From positions 16,472-80,471 of the forward strand of contig NZ_KV757634.1 of assembly GCF_001712795.1 (NCBI RefSeq): DNA of 64,000 nt, given 5' to 3'. Origin of the DNA: Nostoc sp. KVJ20 (lineage in GTDB: Bacteria > Cyanobacteriota > Cyanobacteriia > Cyanobacteriales > Nostocaceae). Shown piece by piece: positions 1 through 8,803 of the stretch (position 1 is the first letter of the stretch; every line of letters begins with the position of its first letter). Made by a program: the position numbers and the translations under genes. Below the pieces are notes generated by a model. That model made no database searches, had not been told where the DNA came from, and worked only from the letters and a program-made list of their open reading frames with translations.

Positions 1-495
1 ATGTCTGGCGACAACCTGCTACGCGTCTATACACAAACCGCAAGTTATCTCACATCACAACAGACAATTTCTAGTTTTAATAATTCCGATGTCGGTTCTC
101 TGATTGGTCAGGCAATTACAGAAACGGCAAAATATTTGACACCAGAAACCATCGCTAGTTTTAATAATTCCGATATCGGTTATCTGATTGGTCAGGCAAT
201 TACAGAAACTACAAAATATCTGACACCAGAAACCATCGCTAGTTTTAATAATTCCGATATCGGTTATCTGATTGGTCAGGCAATTACAGAAACTACAAAA
301 TATCTGACACCAACCGCAGGTAATAACGGATTAGCCAATCCAGAATTATGGTCGCAATTTCAAAACTATGAGAAGATTCTGGGCAGCACAAACATGGATA
401 GCAATGAGGATGAAAATAATCTTGATTTTGGCAAACTACTAGAGGAAATGCAAAAACAAATAGATCAGTATAGAAAATTTTTGGGTATGGTTTGA
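1..495 (+). CDS. Repeat-containing hypothetical protein, possibly cut at the window edge
   Basis: I do not recognise this 164-residue protein. Residues 24-104 consist of almost identical 28-residue units containing the core SFNNSDIGYLIGQAIT followed by a KYLTPETIA segment. The tail (residues 120-164) is acidic then amphipathic (LEEMQKQIDQYRKFL) and may form a short helix. There is no signal peptide or membrane segment. The ATG coincides with base 1, so the true start may lie upstream. A strong hairpin follows the stop. Its neighbour on the other strand is an HlyD-type secretion adaptor in convergent orientation; a repeat protein beside an export component could be a secreted substrate, but that is only inference. 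Confidence 0.6.
   Translation: MSGDNLLRVYTQTASYLTSQQTISSFNNSDVGSLIGQAITETAKYLTPETIASFNNSDIGYLIGQAITETTKYLTPETIASFNNSDIGYLIGQAITETTKYLTPTAGNNGLANPELWSQFQNYEKILGSTNMDSNEDENNLDFGKLLEEMQKQIDQYRKFLGMV
71..310 (+). repeat. 84-bp tandem repeat inside the first gene
   Basis: The string ctagttttaataattccgat recurs at 71, 155 and 239, exactly 84 bp apart. Copies 2 and 3 are virtually identical at DNA level, whereas copy 1 has a few substitutions (gatgtcggttct for gatatcggttat). The unit is a multiple of three, so copy-number change keeps the frame. The near identity points to recent duplication. Confidence 0.9.
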
Positions 496-575
496 AAATT
501 GTAGCGATTTGCAGTTCAGTTCAATAATGGTTGGTTAAGAAAATCAACCAACCAACTCGTCTGTTGTGAATGAAT

Positions 576-604
576 GTAAGGGTTTAGCATTGCTAAACCC
601 TTAC
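576..604. terminator. Perfect 14-bp hairpin between convergent genes
   Basis: The arms gtaagggtttagca (576-589) and tgctaaacccttac (591-604) are perfectly complementary and are followed on the plus strand by gttttaag. It lies between the stops of the repeat-protein gene (plus) and the HlyD-family gene (minus), so it may serve as a bidirectional terminator. The T-run is weak, so a dispersed palindrome is the alternative. Confidence 0.55.
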
Positions 605-705
605 GTTTTAAGTGTGGGTTGTGGGATGCGTAGGTGTAGCCAACCCAGGTATCGCTTTTTGTGAATCGCTTTAAAACTGGAATAAAAACAGGAGAGGCTA
701 CAAAC

Positions 706-2187
706 CTACCTAACCGAAAATGCCTCGTTGAACCGTCGGGTCACAGGCTCAGTGATGAATGTCAAAATTGACTTTTTGCGAGTTACAATTTCACCTGTAG
801 CGGCCATCCCTGGTGTAAATGCTACTTCCTGACCCCGCACGTTTACGGTGTGTTTACTTAACTTAATTCTTGTAGGAAAAACTAAGCCTAATTCTTTATC
901 AATAATTGCATTCGGACTGACTTGCATTACTTCGCCCTCCACAATGCCAAATTCCTGGAAGGGGAAAGTTGCCATTTTCACTTTTGCTTTCATTCCTTGA
1001 CGAATAAACCCAATATCGCGGTTGAGAACTTTCACTTCTAGGAGCATTTCTTCCCCTTCCGGCAAAATTGACACCAATTCTTCACCCACTTGTACTGGCC
1101 CTTTAGTGGCTTTGACTCTGTAAATCGTACCCGCAACTGGAGCCTCAATGGTTTCTAATGCTTGCTGTTTTCTCGCCTGTTCTAATTGACCTTGAACAGT
1201 TGTCAGTTCTTCTTTACGCTTGTTGAACTGGGTCAAAATTTCACTTTGGCGTTCTGATGCTACACGCTGGGCCTGACTGCGTGCAGCGTTGTAAGCTTGT
1301 TCTGCTTGGCGAATTTCTTGGGCTTGGGCAGCAATATCTTTTTCTAATGATGTGACTTTATCTTGAGCCTCTGTGATTCTATTTTGGGCGTTAATCACTT
1401 CATCTTGTGATCTAGTGATTTCTGTCTTTGCACGAGTTAATCTTTCTTGGGCATCCAAATAATCGACACGAGGTACAGCGCCAGGAGTAATTAGGGTGCG
1501 TAAGCTTTTTTCCCTTTCTTCGGCGAGAGCCAAATTACTTTCAATTTTAATCCGAATGCTATCTGCGTTGGCAAGGTTGGTTTTAGCATTTGCAACGCTG
1601 GTTTTGGCATTAACTAAGTTGTCTTGCAATCTAGTCAACCGGACTTTGGCTTGATCAATAAGTGCTATTTGGCGATTTGCTTCTGCTTCCGCCCCTGCTT
1701 GACGCGCTTGATAGTCTTGCAAACGGGAGTTTAAAAGTTCATCTTGTACTTTCGTCCCAGTAGTTGTACCTCCAGTACGTTCTGCATCCAAACGTTGCAA
1801 ATCGTCCTGAATTAATCTCGTAGATTTGGCTAGGCGGGAAACATCGGTTTTCTGCAAGTCTGGATCTTTTTGAATCAGAATTTGACCTTTAGTAACGCGA
1901 TCGCCTTCTTGCACTTTGACGGCGACAATTGAGCCTCCACCCAAGGATGTCACCGGTCTTACCTGTGTGGAAGCAATTAATTCCCCTGGTGCTGTTGCTA
2001 CTTCATCTATTTGTGAGAAGTATGCCCAAGCGATCGCTCCAAATACGATGGCGCTCATCGTTCCCGCTAATAATCTAGTGTACAGGGGTGGCAATTCCTG
2101 TACCGCTTTACCTAATTCATAAGTGAGTTGTTCTTCTGGTTGTGCAAATCGCTCTTTTGTCTGACGTGCTTGAGCAGCATTTACCAT
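706..2187 (-). CDS. HlyD-family periplasmic adaptor (membrane fusion protein)
   Basis: This 493-residue protein has the layout of a type I secretion or efflux adaptor. It has a cytoplasmic N-terminus, one membrane segment at about residues 38-58, and a lipoyl/barrel half-motif (GGGSIVAVKVQEGDRVTKGQ). A long Gln/Glu/Ala-rich coiled coil spans about 110-340, and the second half-motif (IEAPVAGTIYRVKATKGPVQ) and a beta-barrel domain follow. Such adaptors link an inner-membrane ABC transporter to a TolC-like outer-membrane channel. Neither partner is adjacent, so the substrate is unknown. The family includes the heterocyst glycolipid exporter DevB, but I see nothing that makes this protein DevB. 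A heptamer-repeat tract lies directly upstream. Confidence 0.9.
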   Translation of the reverse strand: MVNAAQARQTKERFAQPEEQLTYELGKAVQELPPLYTRLLAGTMSAIVFGAIAWAYFSQIDEVATAPGELIASTQVRPVTSLGGGSIVAVKVQEGDRVTKGQILIQKDPDLQKTDVSRLAKSTRLIQDDLQRLDAERTGGTTTGTKVQDELLNSRLQDYQARQAGAEAEANRQIALIDQAKVRLTRLQDNLVNAKTSVANAKTNLANADSIRIKIESNLALAEEREKSLRTLITPGAVPRVDYLDAQERLTRAKTEITRSQDEVINAQNRITEAQDKVTSLEKDIAAQAQEIRQAEQAYNAARSQAQRVASERQSEILTQFNKRKEELTTVQGQLEQARKQQALETIEAPVAGTIYRVKATKGPVQVGEELVSILPEGEEMLLEVKVLNRDIGFIRQGMKAKVKMATFPFQEFGIVEGEVMQVSPNAIIDKELGLVFPTRIKLSKHTVNVRGQEVAFTPGMAATGEIVTRKKSILTFITEPVTRRFNEAFSVR

Positions 2188-2194
2188 ATATTTT

Positions 2195-2304
2195 TGTCCT
2201 TTGTCATTCGTTATTTGTCATTTGTCATTTGTCCTTTGTCCTTTGTCATTTGTCCTTTGTCCTTTGTTATTCACTAATGACTATTGACCAATGACTAATG
2301 ACTA
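2195..2304. repeat. Heptamer tandem repeats (TTGTCAT/TTGTCCT, then CTAATGA/CCAATGA)
   Basis: About a dozen degenerate 7-bp units of the kind TTTGTCC/TTTGTCA are followed by CTAATGA and CCAATGA units. These are short tandem repeats characteristic of heterocystous cyanobacterial genomes. The tract fills the space between two minus-strand genes and leaves no obvious promoter. Confidence 0.85.
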
Positions 2305-2305
2305 T

Positions 2306-3181
2306 TCAAACTGCTAAATAGCGCCGCAAAAAATTTTCTAGTGTCTCCAATTTAAAGTTATAAATCGCCTCTAAATTGGCAATTTCATCTTTTGTACAGA
2401 AAAATTCATTTGCTAGCAATGTGCGATAAGTTCCTAAAGCTTTTTGGATTTGGGGATTAAATAAACCCAATGCACTCTGTAACCCATCAATGACAAATAG
2501 TGGTGAGTTAATTATTACTGGCTCTTTAGTAAAGATCCGACCAAAAATCCGGGGAATATCTTCTCGCAATAAAATCTCTGGGCCTCCGACGGGTAAAATC
2601 TGGTTACGAGCGCCTTCAAATGTCACAGAATCCACGACTATCCTTGCCAAATCATCGGTACTGACAATTGAGGTACGGTTTTTGCGATCGCCAATTAGCA
2701 GATACAATCCTGTTTCGCGAAACCGTTCTACTAATGGCAGCAAGTTAGATGCTAATCCAGCTGGGCGTAAAATTGTGTAATTCAAGCCACTAGCTGCCAA
2801 ATATTGCTCTACTGCCCGTTTGGCTTTGAACACAGGAGCGTCTTCATAACCGCGATCGGCTCCCAGTACGGAAATGAAAACAAAATGCTCGACGCCATTG
2901 GCTTTTGCTTGGTCAATAAGTTCAATATTGGCGCGGTAATCTAAAGATAGGGCATCGCTATCAGAACCGTGGGCGCTGATAATATACTGGACACCTCGGC
3001 TAGCTTTCTGGATATCTTTTTCGTGTAGCAAGTCACCAATAAAGATTTCTGCACCCCGGTGTTCTAACTCGCTGTAGCGCGAGTTAAGGCGGACAAATGC
3101 CCGCACAGACTGTTCTCGTTGCCGTAGGAGTCGCACAACTCTGCGACCAATTCCTCCCGTTGCTCCAGTTACCAGAAACAT
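2306..3181 (-). CDS. NAD(P)-binding Rossmann-fold protein (atypical SDR, NmrA/Ycf39-like)
   Basis: This 291-residue protein opens with VTGATGGIGRRV, the glycine-rich dinucleotide-binding motif of atypical short-chain dehydrogenases. It continues with the family pattern VRAFVR, GDLLHEKDI, GVEHFVFISVLGAD and YTILRPAG. The canonical YxxxK catalytic pair is not clearly present, as usual in the NmrA/Ycf39 branch, whose members act as redox sensors or assembly factors (Ycf39 helps chlorophyll delivery to photosystem II). The substrate cannot be told from sequence. The gene is followed by a heptamer-repeat tract and is probably transcribed alone. Confidence 0.85.
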   Translation of the reverse strand: MFLVTGATGGIGRRVVRLLRQREQSVRAFVRLNSRYSELEHRGAEIFIGDLLHEKDIQKASRGVQYIISAHGSDSDALSLDYRANIELIDQAKANGVEHFVFISVLGADRGYEDAPVFKAKRAVEQYLAASGLNYTILRPAGLASNLLPLVERFRETGLYLLIGDRKNRTSIVSTDDLARIVVDSVTFEGARNQILPVGGPEILLREDIPRIFGRIFTKEPVIINSPLFVIDGLQSALGLFNPQIQKALGTYRTLLANEFFCTKDEIANLEAIYNFKLETLENFLRRYLAV

Positions 3182-3583
3182 ATAAATACCTTAATTGAAT
3201 ATTTCAGCGTTTATAGTTTTTGAAATGCTCGATATATGCTCAAAATCTGATAAGCATTCAACAAAGGTACGAGCATATTTTTATACTTTGTTACCATGCT
3301 CAAGATATTCTCACCAAAACAGGGAGTGGGGAGTCGGGAGTGGGGAGTCGGGAGAATATTGAAAATACCCTACTCCCTTATAGTTTGAAGCCTCCCCTTT
3401 TTAGGGGGAATGTTGAGAAAAAATTGTCAAAAGAAGCACGCAGTGCCGACACACGAGATGTCGATATCAAATCCCTTGTTTTCAAGCAGGGGTTTCCTTA
3501 CTCCCTCTTCCCTACTCCCTACTCCCTCGTTAAGCCAACTAAACCAATAAGTCACACCTTATCTATCTTAATACTGTAAAAAT
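3182..3583. other. Intergenic DNA with simple repeats, no gene seen
   Basis: This stretch holds direct repeats of ggagtcgggagt (about 3325-3353), a matching inverted tract of ccctactccctactccctc near 3500-3527, and no convincing reading frame. An open frame at 3220-3579 reads through these repeats and has low-complexity, non-protein-like sequence, so I treat it as chance. Confidence 0.6.
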
Positions 3584-3615
3584 TATCCCCCATATCTTTG
3601 TAGATGTGGGGGATA
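3584..3615 (-). terminator. Rho-independent terminator of the desaturase gene
   Basis: The arms tatcccccatatc and gatgtgggggata (one G-T wobble) enclose a six-base loop. Read on the minus strand, the stem is followed by AATTTTTAC, a usable T-run. It lies about 120 bp beyond the stop of the minus-strand desaturase gene. Confidence 0.6.
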
Positions 3616-3734
3616 GGGTAATGGGATTAGTTTTACTCGCTCAACAAATCAATAGCTTGTTCAACTGACATCTTAGCCTTCTAGGAGAGAGAAATAGAAG
3701 AGAGGTTTTCCATATACCGTGAAAAGTCAGCTTT

Positions 3735-4823
3735 TTAATTGTCGCTTGTAGGGCAGGGAACAGACTTTTCTCCTGACCAATCTGTAAGAGTATCTTCATC
3801 TTTATAATGTCGGGGAGTTTGCAGCAGCAAGTACCATGCCTCCCCAGCATCCAATAAATTAAAGCGTTCAGGATAGTGAGTTTCTAACAAATCCCTAACC
3901 AGACAATAGTAATCAGAGTTCATTCCTGGAAAAATATGATGTTCAGTGTGGTGAGAAAAATTTAAATGCAACAGGTCAAATATTTTATAAACCCGCAGAG
4001 ACATACTATTAATCAGTGGATCGTTAACGCTGGTCATCCTACAAAGTAAATGATTTGTATAAATATAAAACATTACTCCAGCATAACCAAGTGCAATTGG
4101 TAAAAAGTAACCAAGTATGAGCTTTATGGGTTCAAATTGGAGATAGATGAGGATACTCAGATGAATCATTATCATGATTACTAATTCCCCTGCGATCGCC
4201 CGACGATCTTTAGGACTGACTGTAAATGCAGCCGGAACATAATCGACGGATTCGTGATTGAAAAATAGCACAGATGTCAGATTGCGAAAAGTATGTACTC
4301 CCCAAGCAGAAGTCATTCCCACTGTGAACCATATCGGATTGACTTCAGTAGAAGGCACAAACAAGTCCTGAATCCATTTTCCCCAGGTTGTAGGCTGTTC
4401 ATATAAGTAATTGCGATCAGGGTCGCCCAAATCATTAGTGTGATTATGATGTACTCGATTATGAACTGCCTTCCACAACGTTGGTGGCATCCACAACATT
4501 GTTAGCCCTAAAAAGCTAATAATATAAGATAATCGGGCGTTTTTAATCACGCTACCATGCATCAGATCGTGAGTGCTAAATAGTAAGACAACCACGCTGT
4601 TGCCCATAACGATGCTTAGAGGTAGATAAAGCCATAAAAGATATGGCGACCAACAATCTAGCCGAGCCGCTATCATCCAACCTAGAATCAAAATTGCCAG
4701 ATTAATGAACAAGATAACTAATTTACTTGGATCGGGGATAAATGCTTCCGGTGGCATTAGGGAACGTAATTCTTTGGCATATATTTTCTGATGAATTAGT
4801 TTCTGCTCGGTACTAATAGTCAT
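3735..4823 (-). CDS. Membrane fatty acid desaturase family protein
   Basis: This 362-residue membrane protein carries the three histidine boxes of the acyl-lipid desaturase/hydroxylase superfamily: HDLMHGS at about 85-91, HNRVHH at 121-126 and HHTEHH at 291-296. These bind the di-iron centre that introduces double bonds into membrane-lipid acyl chains using ferredoxin electrons. Hydrophobic stretches at about 35-52, 60-82, 98-113, 213-228 and 235-258 fit the two hairpin membrane topology. The box spacing does not match DesA, DesB, DesC or CrtW well enough for me to give a position specificity. It stands alone, with a terminator hairpin downstream. Confidence 0.85.
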   Translation of the reverse strand: MTISTEQKLIHQKIYAKELRSLMPPEAFIPDPSKLVILFINLAILILGWMIAARLDCWSPYLLWLYLPLSIVMGNSVVVLLFSTHDLMHGSVIKNARLSYIISFLGLTMLWMPPTLWKAVHNRVHHNHTNDLGDPDRNYLYEQPTTWGKWIQDLFVPSTEVNPIWFTVGMTSAWGVHTFRNLTSVLFFNHESVDYVPAAFTVSPKDRRAIAGELVIMIMIHLSILIYLQFEPIKLILGYFLPIALGYAGVMFYIYTNHLLCRMTSVNDPLINSMSLRVYKIFDLLHLNFSHHTEHHIFPGMNSDYYCLVRDLLETHYPERFNLLDAGEAWYLLLQTPRHYKDEDTLTDWSGEKSVPCPTSDN

Positions 4824-5326
4824 AAATCATTGTCACGTAAAGAATTTAAGCAAGCACAGTTTTGCGGAGAATCGTAGTCTTTTAAACTCGGACGATTCAA
4901 TTCGCAGTAGGTCAGCTTATCACCATATCACAAAATATTTTTACAAGAGATATATTGCAGAATTTTGCCTCATAATAAATTCTGCGGCTCATAGCGAAAG
5001 TCATGTTAAACTGGCTGAAATTACTGTTTTACAAGGATTTTATGCTGGTAAATACACAAGTTGAAAAAGCCCGATTTTCCTTTTTTCTCTTGTTACCATG
5101 CAGAGTAGGGGAACAAGGAAAGTCTCATCAAGCTAGGCTTTTACAATTTTTGTGTACACTGTATGCCAGGGGCTAGACAAAAGTCTGTAAAAAGGTTTCC
5201 TAATTTGCAATCCCCCTACATCTAAAAAGATGCAGGGGTAGTCATGAAATATTGATTATTAATCAATTTGTGGGCGCTATTCACCAAAAATTTGGGTCTG
5301 TTCGCGAAGCGTCTCGTAGAGAAGCC

Positions 5327-5349
5327 CCGTCTTTTGAAGACGGCTTTTT
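5327..5349 (+). terminator. Rho-independent terminator without an upstream gene
   Basis: The stem ccgtctt/aagacgg with a three-base loop is followed by cttttta, a textbook plus-strand terminator. No plus-strand coding sequence lies upstream within the window, because all genes from 0.7 to 7.4 kb are on the minus strand. It may end a small RNA or be part of a mobile repeat. Confidence 0.5.
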
Positions 5350-5371
5350 ATCATCGGTGACAGGACTTTAA

Positions 5372-5456
5372 ATGAGTAATGAGTAACGAGTAATGAGTAA
5401 TGAGTGGATGAGAAATGGGTATTTACTCATTACTTATTACTTATTACTTATTACTC
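5372..5456. repeat. Inverted pair of TAATGAG-type short repeats
   Basis: Tandem taatgagtaa units at 5372-5407 are matched by tactcattacttattactta units at 5423-5456, forming a long imperfect inverted repeat upstream of nothing obvious and about 125 bp beyond the stop of the S1-domain gene. Confidence 0.7.
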
Positions 5457-5581
5457 CAGAATCACCGACCCTTCTTTCTCGGTGAGTATGTCACCGATTA
5501 ATCCCACTTACCGCAGGTGTGATGTCTACGATGGACTACTTACGCACTATCTATGCTTTGTATAAGCAGCCCATCTTAAAA

Positions 5582-6484
5582 CTATTCAGATGCTTTGTTA
5601 TTAGCTCTATTGGCACGCGCCTCAGCTGAAGCCATCACTTCATCCATATTTTCTAAGACTTCGCCAGGGAAGTTTTCCAAAACTCTGGTAGAAAGAGCAA
5701 CCCGCCCTTTCCCCTCATCTAAGTCAATAATTACAGCTTTAATTGGCTGACCAACTTGAAATACTTTTTCAAGAGATTCAATGAATTTTTGGCTTACTTG
5801 CTTAATATGAAGCAAGGCGCTCATACCACTTAAATCAACAAATACACCAAAAGGTTTGATGCCGGTAACTTTGCCTTCCACCAGTTGACCTAGTTCTAAT
5901 AAACTGAAGTTGCTAGAACGAGTTGCTAAACGTTGAGAAAGAATGAGTTTATTGGTGTTTTTATTAATTTCCAAAAAGCCCACAGTCAGATTTTGACCTT
6001 TGAGTGCTTCTAAATTATCACGTTCGGCGAGGTGCGATCGCGGAATAAATCCCCGCAAGGAGAGAATATCGACGGTTACACCACCTTTATTCACACCCAT
6101 AACCCTTACTTGCACAGTTTGGGCATTTTCCTGCATTTCGGCCAATCGTTCCCAGATGTGCTGAATTTCCAACTGCTTTCGAGAAAGGGTGACTTGACCT
6201 TCTGCATCCTGATCTCGGATAATCAAAAACTGCATTTCCTCTTGCAATGGCAGCACCTCCGATAAATCGGTAACTGCTCTCAAAGAAGCCTCATCGCGCG
6301 GCAGAAAAGCTGACGACTTGCCACCAATATCCACATAGGCCCCATCATGGTCAAGTTGGAACACTTTACCATGTACAATCTGTCCCTTTTGAAATTGGTA
6401 GTCGTGCTTTTCTAGTGCTTTGGCAAAATCGTCCATTGTAAATGACGAATTGGCTGTTTGAGAAAGTTTCGATTCGGAATTCAT
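5582..6484 (-). CDS. S1-domain RNA-binding protein, ribosomal protein S1 paralogue
   Basis: This 300-residue protein has three consecutive S1 (OB-fold) repeats: about 33-102 (GQIVHGKVFQLDHDGAYVDIG), 120-186 (VRVMGVNKGGVTVDI) and 200-268 (GQLVEGKVTGIKPFGVFVDL, the best conserved). Cyanobacteria encode short three- or four-domain S1 proteins instead of the six-domain enteric form, and usually more than one paralogue. The length and acidic tail fit the shorter type (often called rps1b). It is expected to bind mRNA leaders and help 30S initiation. The flanking genes are unrelated. Confidence 0.85.
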   Translation of the reverse strand: MNSESKLSQTANSSFTMDDFAKALEKHDYQFQKGQIVHGKVFQLDHDGAYVDIGGKSSAFLPRDEASLRAVTDLSEVLPLQEEMQFLIIRDQDAEGQVTLSRKQLEIQHIWERLAEMQENAQTVQVRVMGVNKGGVTVDILSLRGFIPRSHLAERDNLEALKGQNLTVGFLEINKNTNKLILSQRLATRSSNFSLLELGQLVEGKVTGIKPFGVFVDLSGMSALLHIKQVSQKFIESLEKVFQVGQPIKAVIIDLDEGKGRVALSTRVLENFPGEVLENMDEVMASAEARANRANNKASE

Positions 6485-6529
6485 GACTTTTGAAGATTAA
6501 TTGTTATTTGATATGGTGCCACTGGAGTT

Positions 6530-6608
6530 TAGATTGTCATTTGTCACTTGTCGTTTGTCATTCGTAAGTTGTCCTTTGTTATTCACTAATGACTAATGAC
6601 TAATGACA
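6530..6608. repeat. Heptamer tandem repeats upstream of the S1 gene
   Basis: Units of TTGTCAT/TTGTCGT/TTGTCCT are followed by CTAATGA repeats, the same family as at 2195-2304. They sit between two minus-strand genes, immediately after the dienelactone hydrolase stop and before the S1 gene. Confidence 0.8.
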
Positions 6609-6626
6609 AACTTGCCTGCGTATGCT

Positions 6627-7367
6627 TCAGTTTAGTTGACTAAAGAGTTGTTTTACTTGCTCCCAAGCATCGGCCGCAGCTTTAGGATTATAACTGGCGC
6701 GATGGTCACAGAAAAATCCGTGATCAGCTCCATCGTAGCGAAACACGCGATGAGGAATTTTATATTTTTCTAACTCTGCCTCAATCTCGTCTACTTGTTC
6801 CGTTGGGATGCTAGCATCTTCTTTACCAAAGAAGCCATATAGAGTACCTGGAATTTCTCTGGTACGGGTGACAGTGGGAGCGCCACCTCCTGGTGTACGG
6901 GTGGTAATTCCAGCACCGTAGAAGGAGGCTGTAGCTTTAATATCTGGCAAAGTGGCTGCAAGATATGCGACATGACCACCAAAGCAGAAGCCAATACAGC
7001 CAAAGCCATCTTTTTTCACTTGGGGCAGATTTTTGAGGTAGTCAATTGCTAATTGAATATCGCTCAATAACTCTGATGCTTGAGTCTGCATGGCGTAGCT
7101 TCTGCCAGTTTCAATGTCTTCGGGTGTGTATCCGGTTTCAAAGCCGGGAGCAATCCGTTGAAAAAGCGCAGGTGCGATCGCTACATACCCAAGTTTGGCA
7201 ATCTGTTCTGTAACTTCCCGAATGTGAACGTTGACACCAAAAATCTCTTGTAATACCACCACTCCTGGGTAAGAACCAGGTTCTTTTGGCTCTGCAAGAT
7301 AAGCAGACACTTGAATATTATCTTGCAAAAGATTAACCGTTGTGGTAATTGTTGCTTGCTCTGTCAT
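6627..7367 (-). CDS. Dienelactone hydrolase family protein
   Basis: This 246-residue alpha/beta hydrolase has the dienelactone hydrolase Cys-His-Asp triad: Cys128 in GFCFGGH, Asp184 in GKEDASIP and His216 in DGADHGFF. A Glu (about residue 41, LQEIFGV) is in the position that activates the Cys in characterised enzymes. No signal peptide is seen, so it is cytoplasmic. The classic enzyme opens dienelactones in chlorocatechol breakdown, but most cyanobacterial homologues have no known substrate and no aromatic pathway genes lie nearby. Residues 152-168 form a Gly/Thr/Pro-rich loop (TTRTPGGGAPTVTRTR) that looks like a small insertion. Confidence 0.88.
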   Translation of the reverse strand: MTEQATITTTVNLLQDNIQVSAYLAEPKEPGSYPGVVVLQEIFGVNVHIREVTEQIAKLGYVAIAPALFQRIAPGFETGYTPEDIETGRSYAMQTQASELLSDIQLAIDYLKNLPQVKKDGFGCIGFCFGGHVAYLAATLPDIKATASFYGAGITTRTPGGGAPTVTRTREIPGTLYGFFGKEDASIPTEQVDEIEAELEKYKIPHRVFRYDGADHGFFCDHRASYNPKAAADAWEQVKQLFSQLN

Positions 7368-7667
7368 AATAATTTTTACCAGTGCTGTGTAATTAGCTGT
7401 GTGTTTATTTGATATAACTATGCCAGTATGCCCAGGTTATTCCCAATTAAATTATCAATTACCAATAGTGAGCGCATTAGAAATTTCTACCAGAAAAACT
7501 TTATATGTAAATAAAATATTCAATATGTAGCAAATGCATCTAGACACCAAAATAGTGCTGAGTTAAAAGTGCTGAGTAGGCAAGCAACACTTAATACTCA
7601 AACCTCAGCACGGGCAAACGCCCCGTTAACAGCACTCATCAGCACTTAGTATTCAGGAGGTTTGGTG
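7368..7667. other. Divergent promoter region with AGTGCTGAG repeats
   Basis: The spacer between the divergent hydrolase and GntR genes contains AGTGCTGAGT at 7554 and 7569 and inverse copies (ctcagcac at 7604, agcact at 7631 and 7640). These could form alternative hairpins just before the GntR ribosome binding site. The gggcaaacgccccgttaacag segment (about 7612-7632) is a common Nostoc repeat, so the whole block may be a dispersed element rather than an operator. Confidence 0.5.
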
Positions 7668-8651
7668 ATGATTCAATTCCGTATTCAGCCAGACAGCGAA
7701 ATTCCGGCATCAACCCAGCTGTTTAATCAAATCAGGTTTGCGATCGCTTCCCGGCAATATCCCCCTGCTTACAAGTTACCAAGCACACGGGCGCTAGCAA
7801 TGCAAACTGGGTTACACCGTAATACCATTAGCAAAGTTTACCGTCAACTAGAAGAAGACGGATTTGTTGAAAGTATGGCTGGTTCGGGAATTTATGTTCG
7901 TCCCCAAGGTCATGAGGGCGGTAGTAGACTGCAATCACCAATACTCAAACAAAATCCTGATGCATATCAAGTTGTCCAGAAAGCACTCGATGATTTGCTC
8001 ACCCAAGGATGTTCACTCAATCAAGCCAGGGAGCTATTTTTAGCGGAAATTGACTGGCGCTTGCGTTGTAGTGCGCGGGTACTGGTTGCAGTTCCATCTT
8101 ATGATATGGGTGCTGGTGAGTTGATGGTCTATGAATTAGAGCGATCGCTAAAAATCCCAGTCCAGTTGGTAGCAATGGAAGAATTAACAGCTGTGTTAGA
8201 TAAAACTACCTCTGCGACAGTCGTCACAAGTCGGTATTTTATCAGTAATGTGGAAGCGATCGCAGCTCCAAAAGCTGCACGAGTAATTCCTTTGGATATC
8301 TACGACTACAGCAAAGAACTCAGCCTCTTGAAAACTCTACCAAAAGAAAACTGTGTTGGGATAGTTAGCCTCAGTTCCGGGATTGCACGAGCAGCAGAAG
8401 TCATCCTCCACGGCTTGCGGGGCGATGAACTACTGGTGATGACTTCGCAACCAAAAGATGCTTATAAACTTCAGGCAATGGTTAAACGGGCTGAGGTAAT
8501 CATCAGCGATCAAGCCAGTTTTGCGGCAGTACAAGCAGCCGTGCAAGCCTCTGATGAAGATATTATTCGTCCACCAAAGCTGATTAAGGTTGAGAATTAT
8601 ATCGGCGCTAACTCGATTAACTTGCTAAAACGAGAACTGGGTTTAAGTTAA
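7668..8651 (+). CDS. GntR-family transcriptional regulator
   Basis: The N-terminal 75 residues form a GntR winged helix: PASTQLFNQIRFAIASRQYPPAYKLPSTRALA followed by LHRNTISKVYRQLEEDGFV. The remaining 250 residues are not an aminotransferase domain, so this is not a MocR protein, and they match no effector domain I can name. I chose ATG 7668 because aggagg at 7655-7660 is seven bases upstream; the TTG and GTG codons just before it are too close. It may control the following monooxygenase gene (150 bp downstream, same strand) or the divergent hydrolase, which is inference. Confidence 0.8.
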   Translation: MIQFRIQPDSEIPASTQLFNQIRFAIASRQYPPAYKLPSTRALAMQTGLHRNTISKVYRQLEEDGFVESMAGSGIYVRPQGHEGGSRLQSPILKQNPDAYQVVQKALDDLLTQGCSLNQARELFLAEIDWRLRCSARVLVAVPSYDMGAGELMVYELERSLKIPVQLVAMEELTAVLDKTTSATVVTSRYFISNVEAIAAPKAARVIPLDIYDYSKELSLLKTLPKENCVGIVSLSSGIARAAEVILHGLRGDELLVMTSQPKDAYKLQAMVKRAEVIISDQASFAAVQAAVQASDEDIIRPPKLIKVENYIGANSINLLKRELGLS

Positions 8652-8803
8652 TTAAAACTTACGCAAAATATTTCTCAAACTCTCATTCTCTGTGCCCTCT
8701 GCGCCTCTGCGGTTCGTTATTCTCCAACTCGTACCAGTCCTATTAATCTCAAGATAATTCGACCAACATCTTTAAGAGCAACTGATACAGAAGGGATAAA
8801 GTA

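Larger units (their letters stand above)
4824..5581. other. Long intergenic region with dispersed repeats and an orphan terminator
   Basis: No protein gene is visible. At about 5053-5110 a segment (acacaagttgaaaaagc followed by gattttcc and ccatgc) resembles one at about 63828-63895 and looks like a dispersed element. A hairpin at 5213-5238 (cccctacatct/agatgcagggg) resembles the one at 3584-3615. A tgttcgcgaagcgtctcgta motif, common in Nostoc genomes, precedes a plus-strand terminator at 5327-5349. Pentamer-like repeats of taatgagtaa and their inverse fill 5372-5456. Confidence 0.6.

Noticed and set aside
3220..3579. 119-codon plus-strand open frame
   Set aside because: It runs through ggagtcgggagt repeats and their inverse, has no ribosome site, and its translation is low-complexity. 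Noncoding repeat DNA explains it better.
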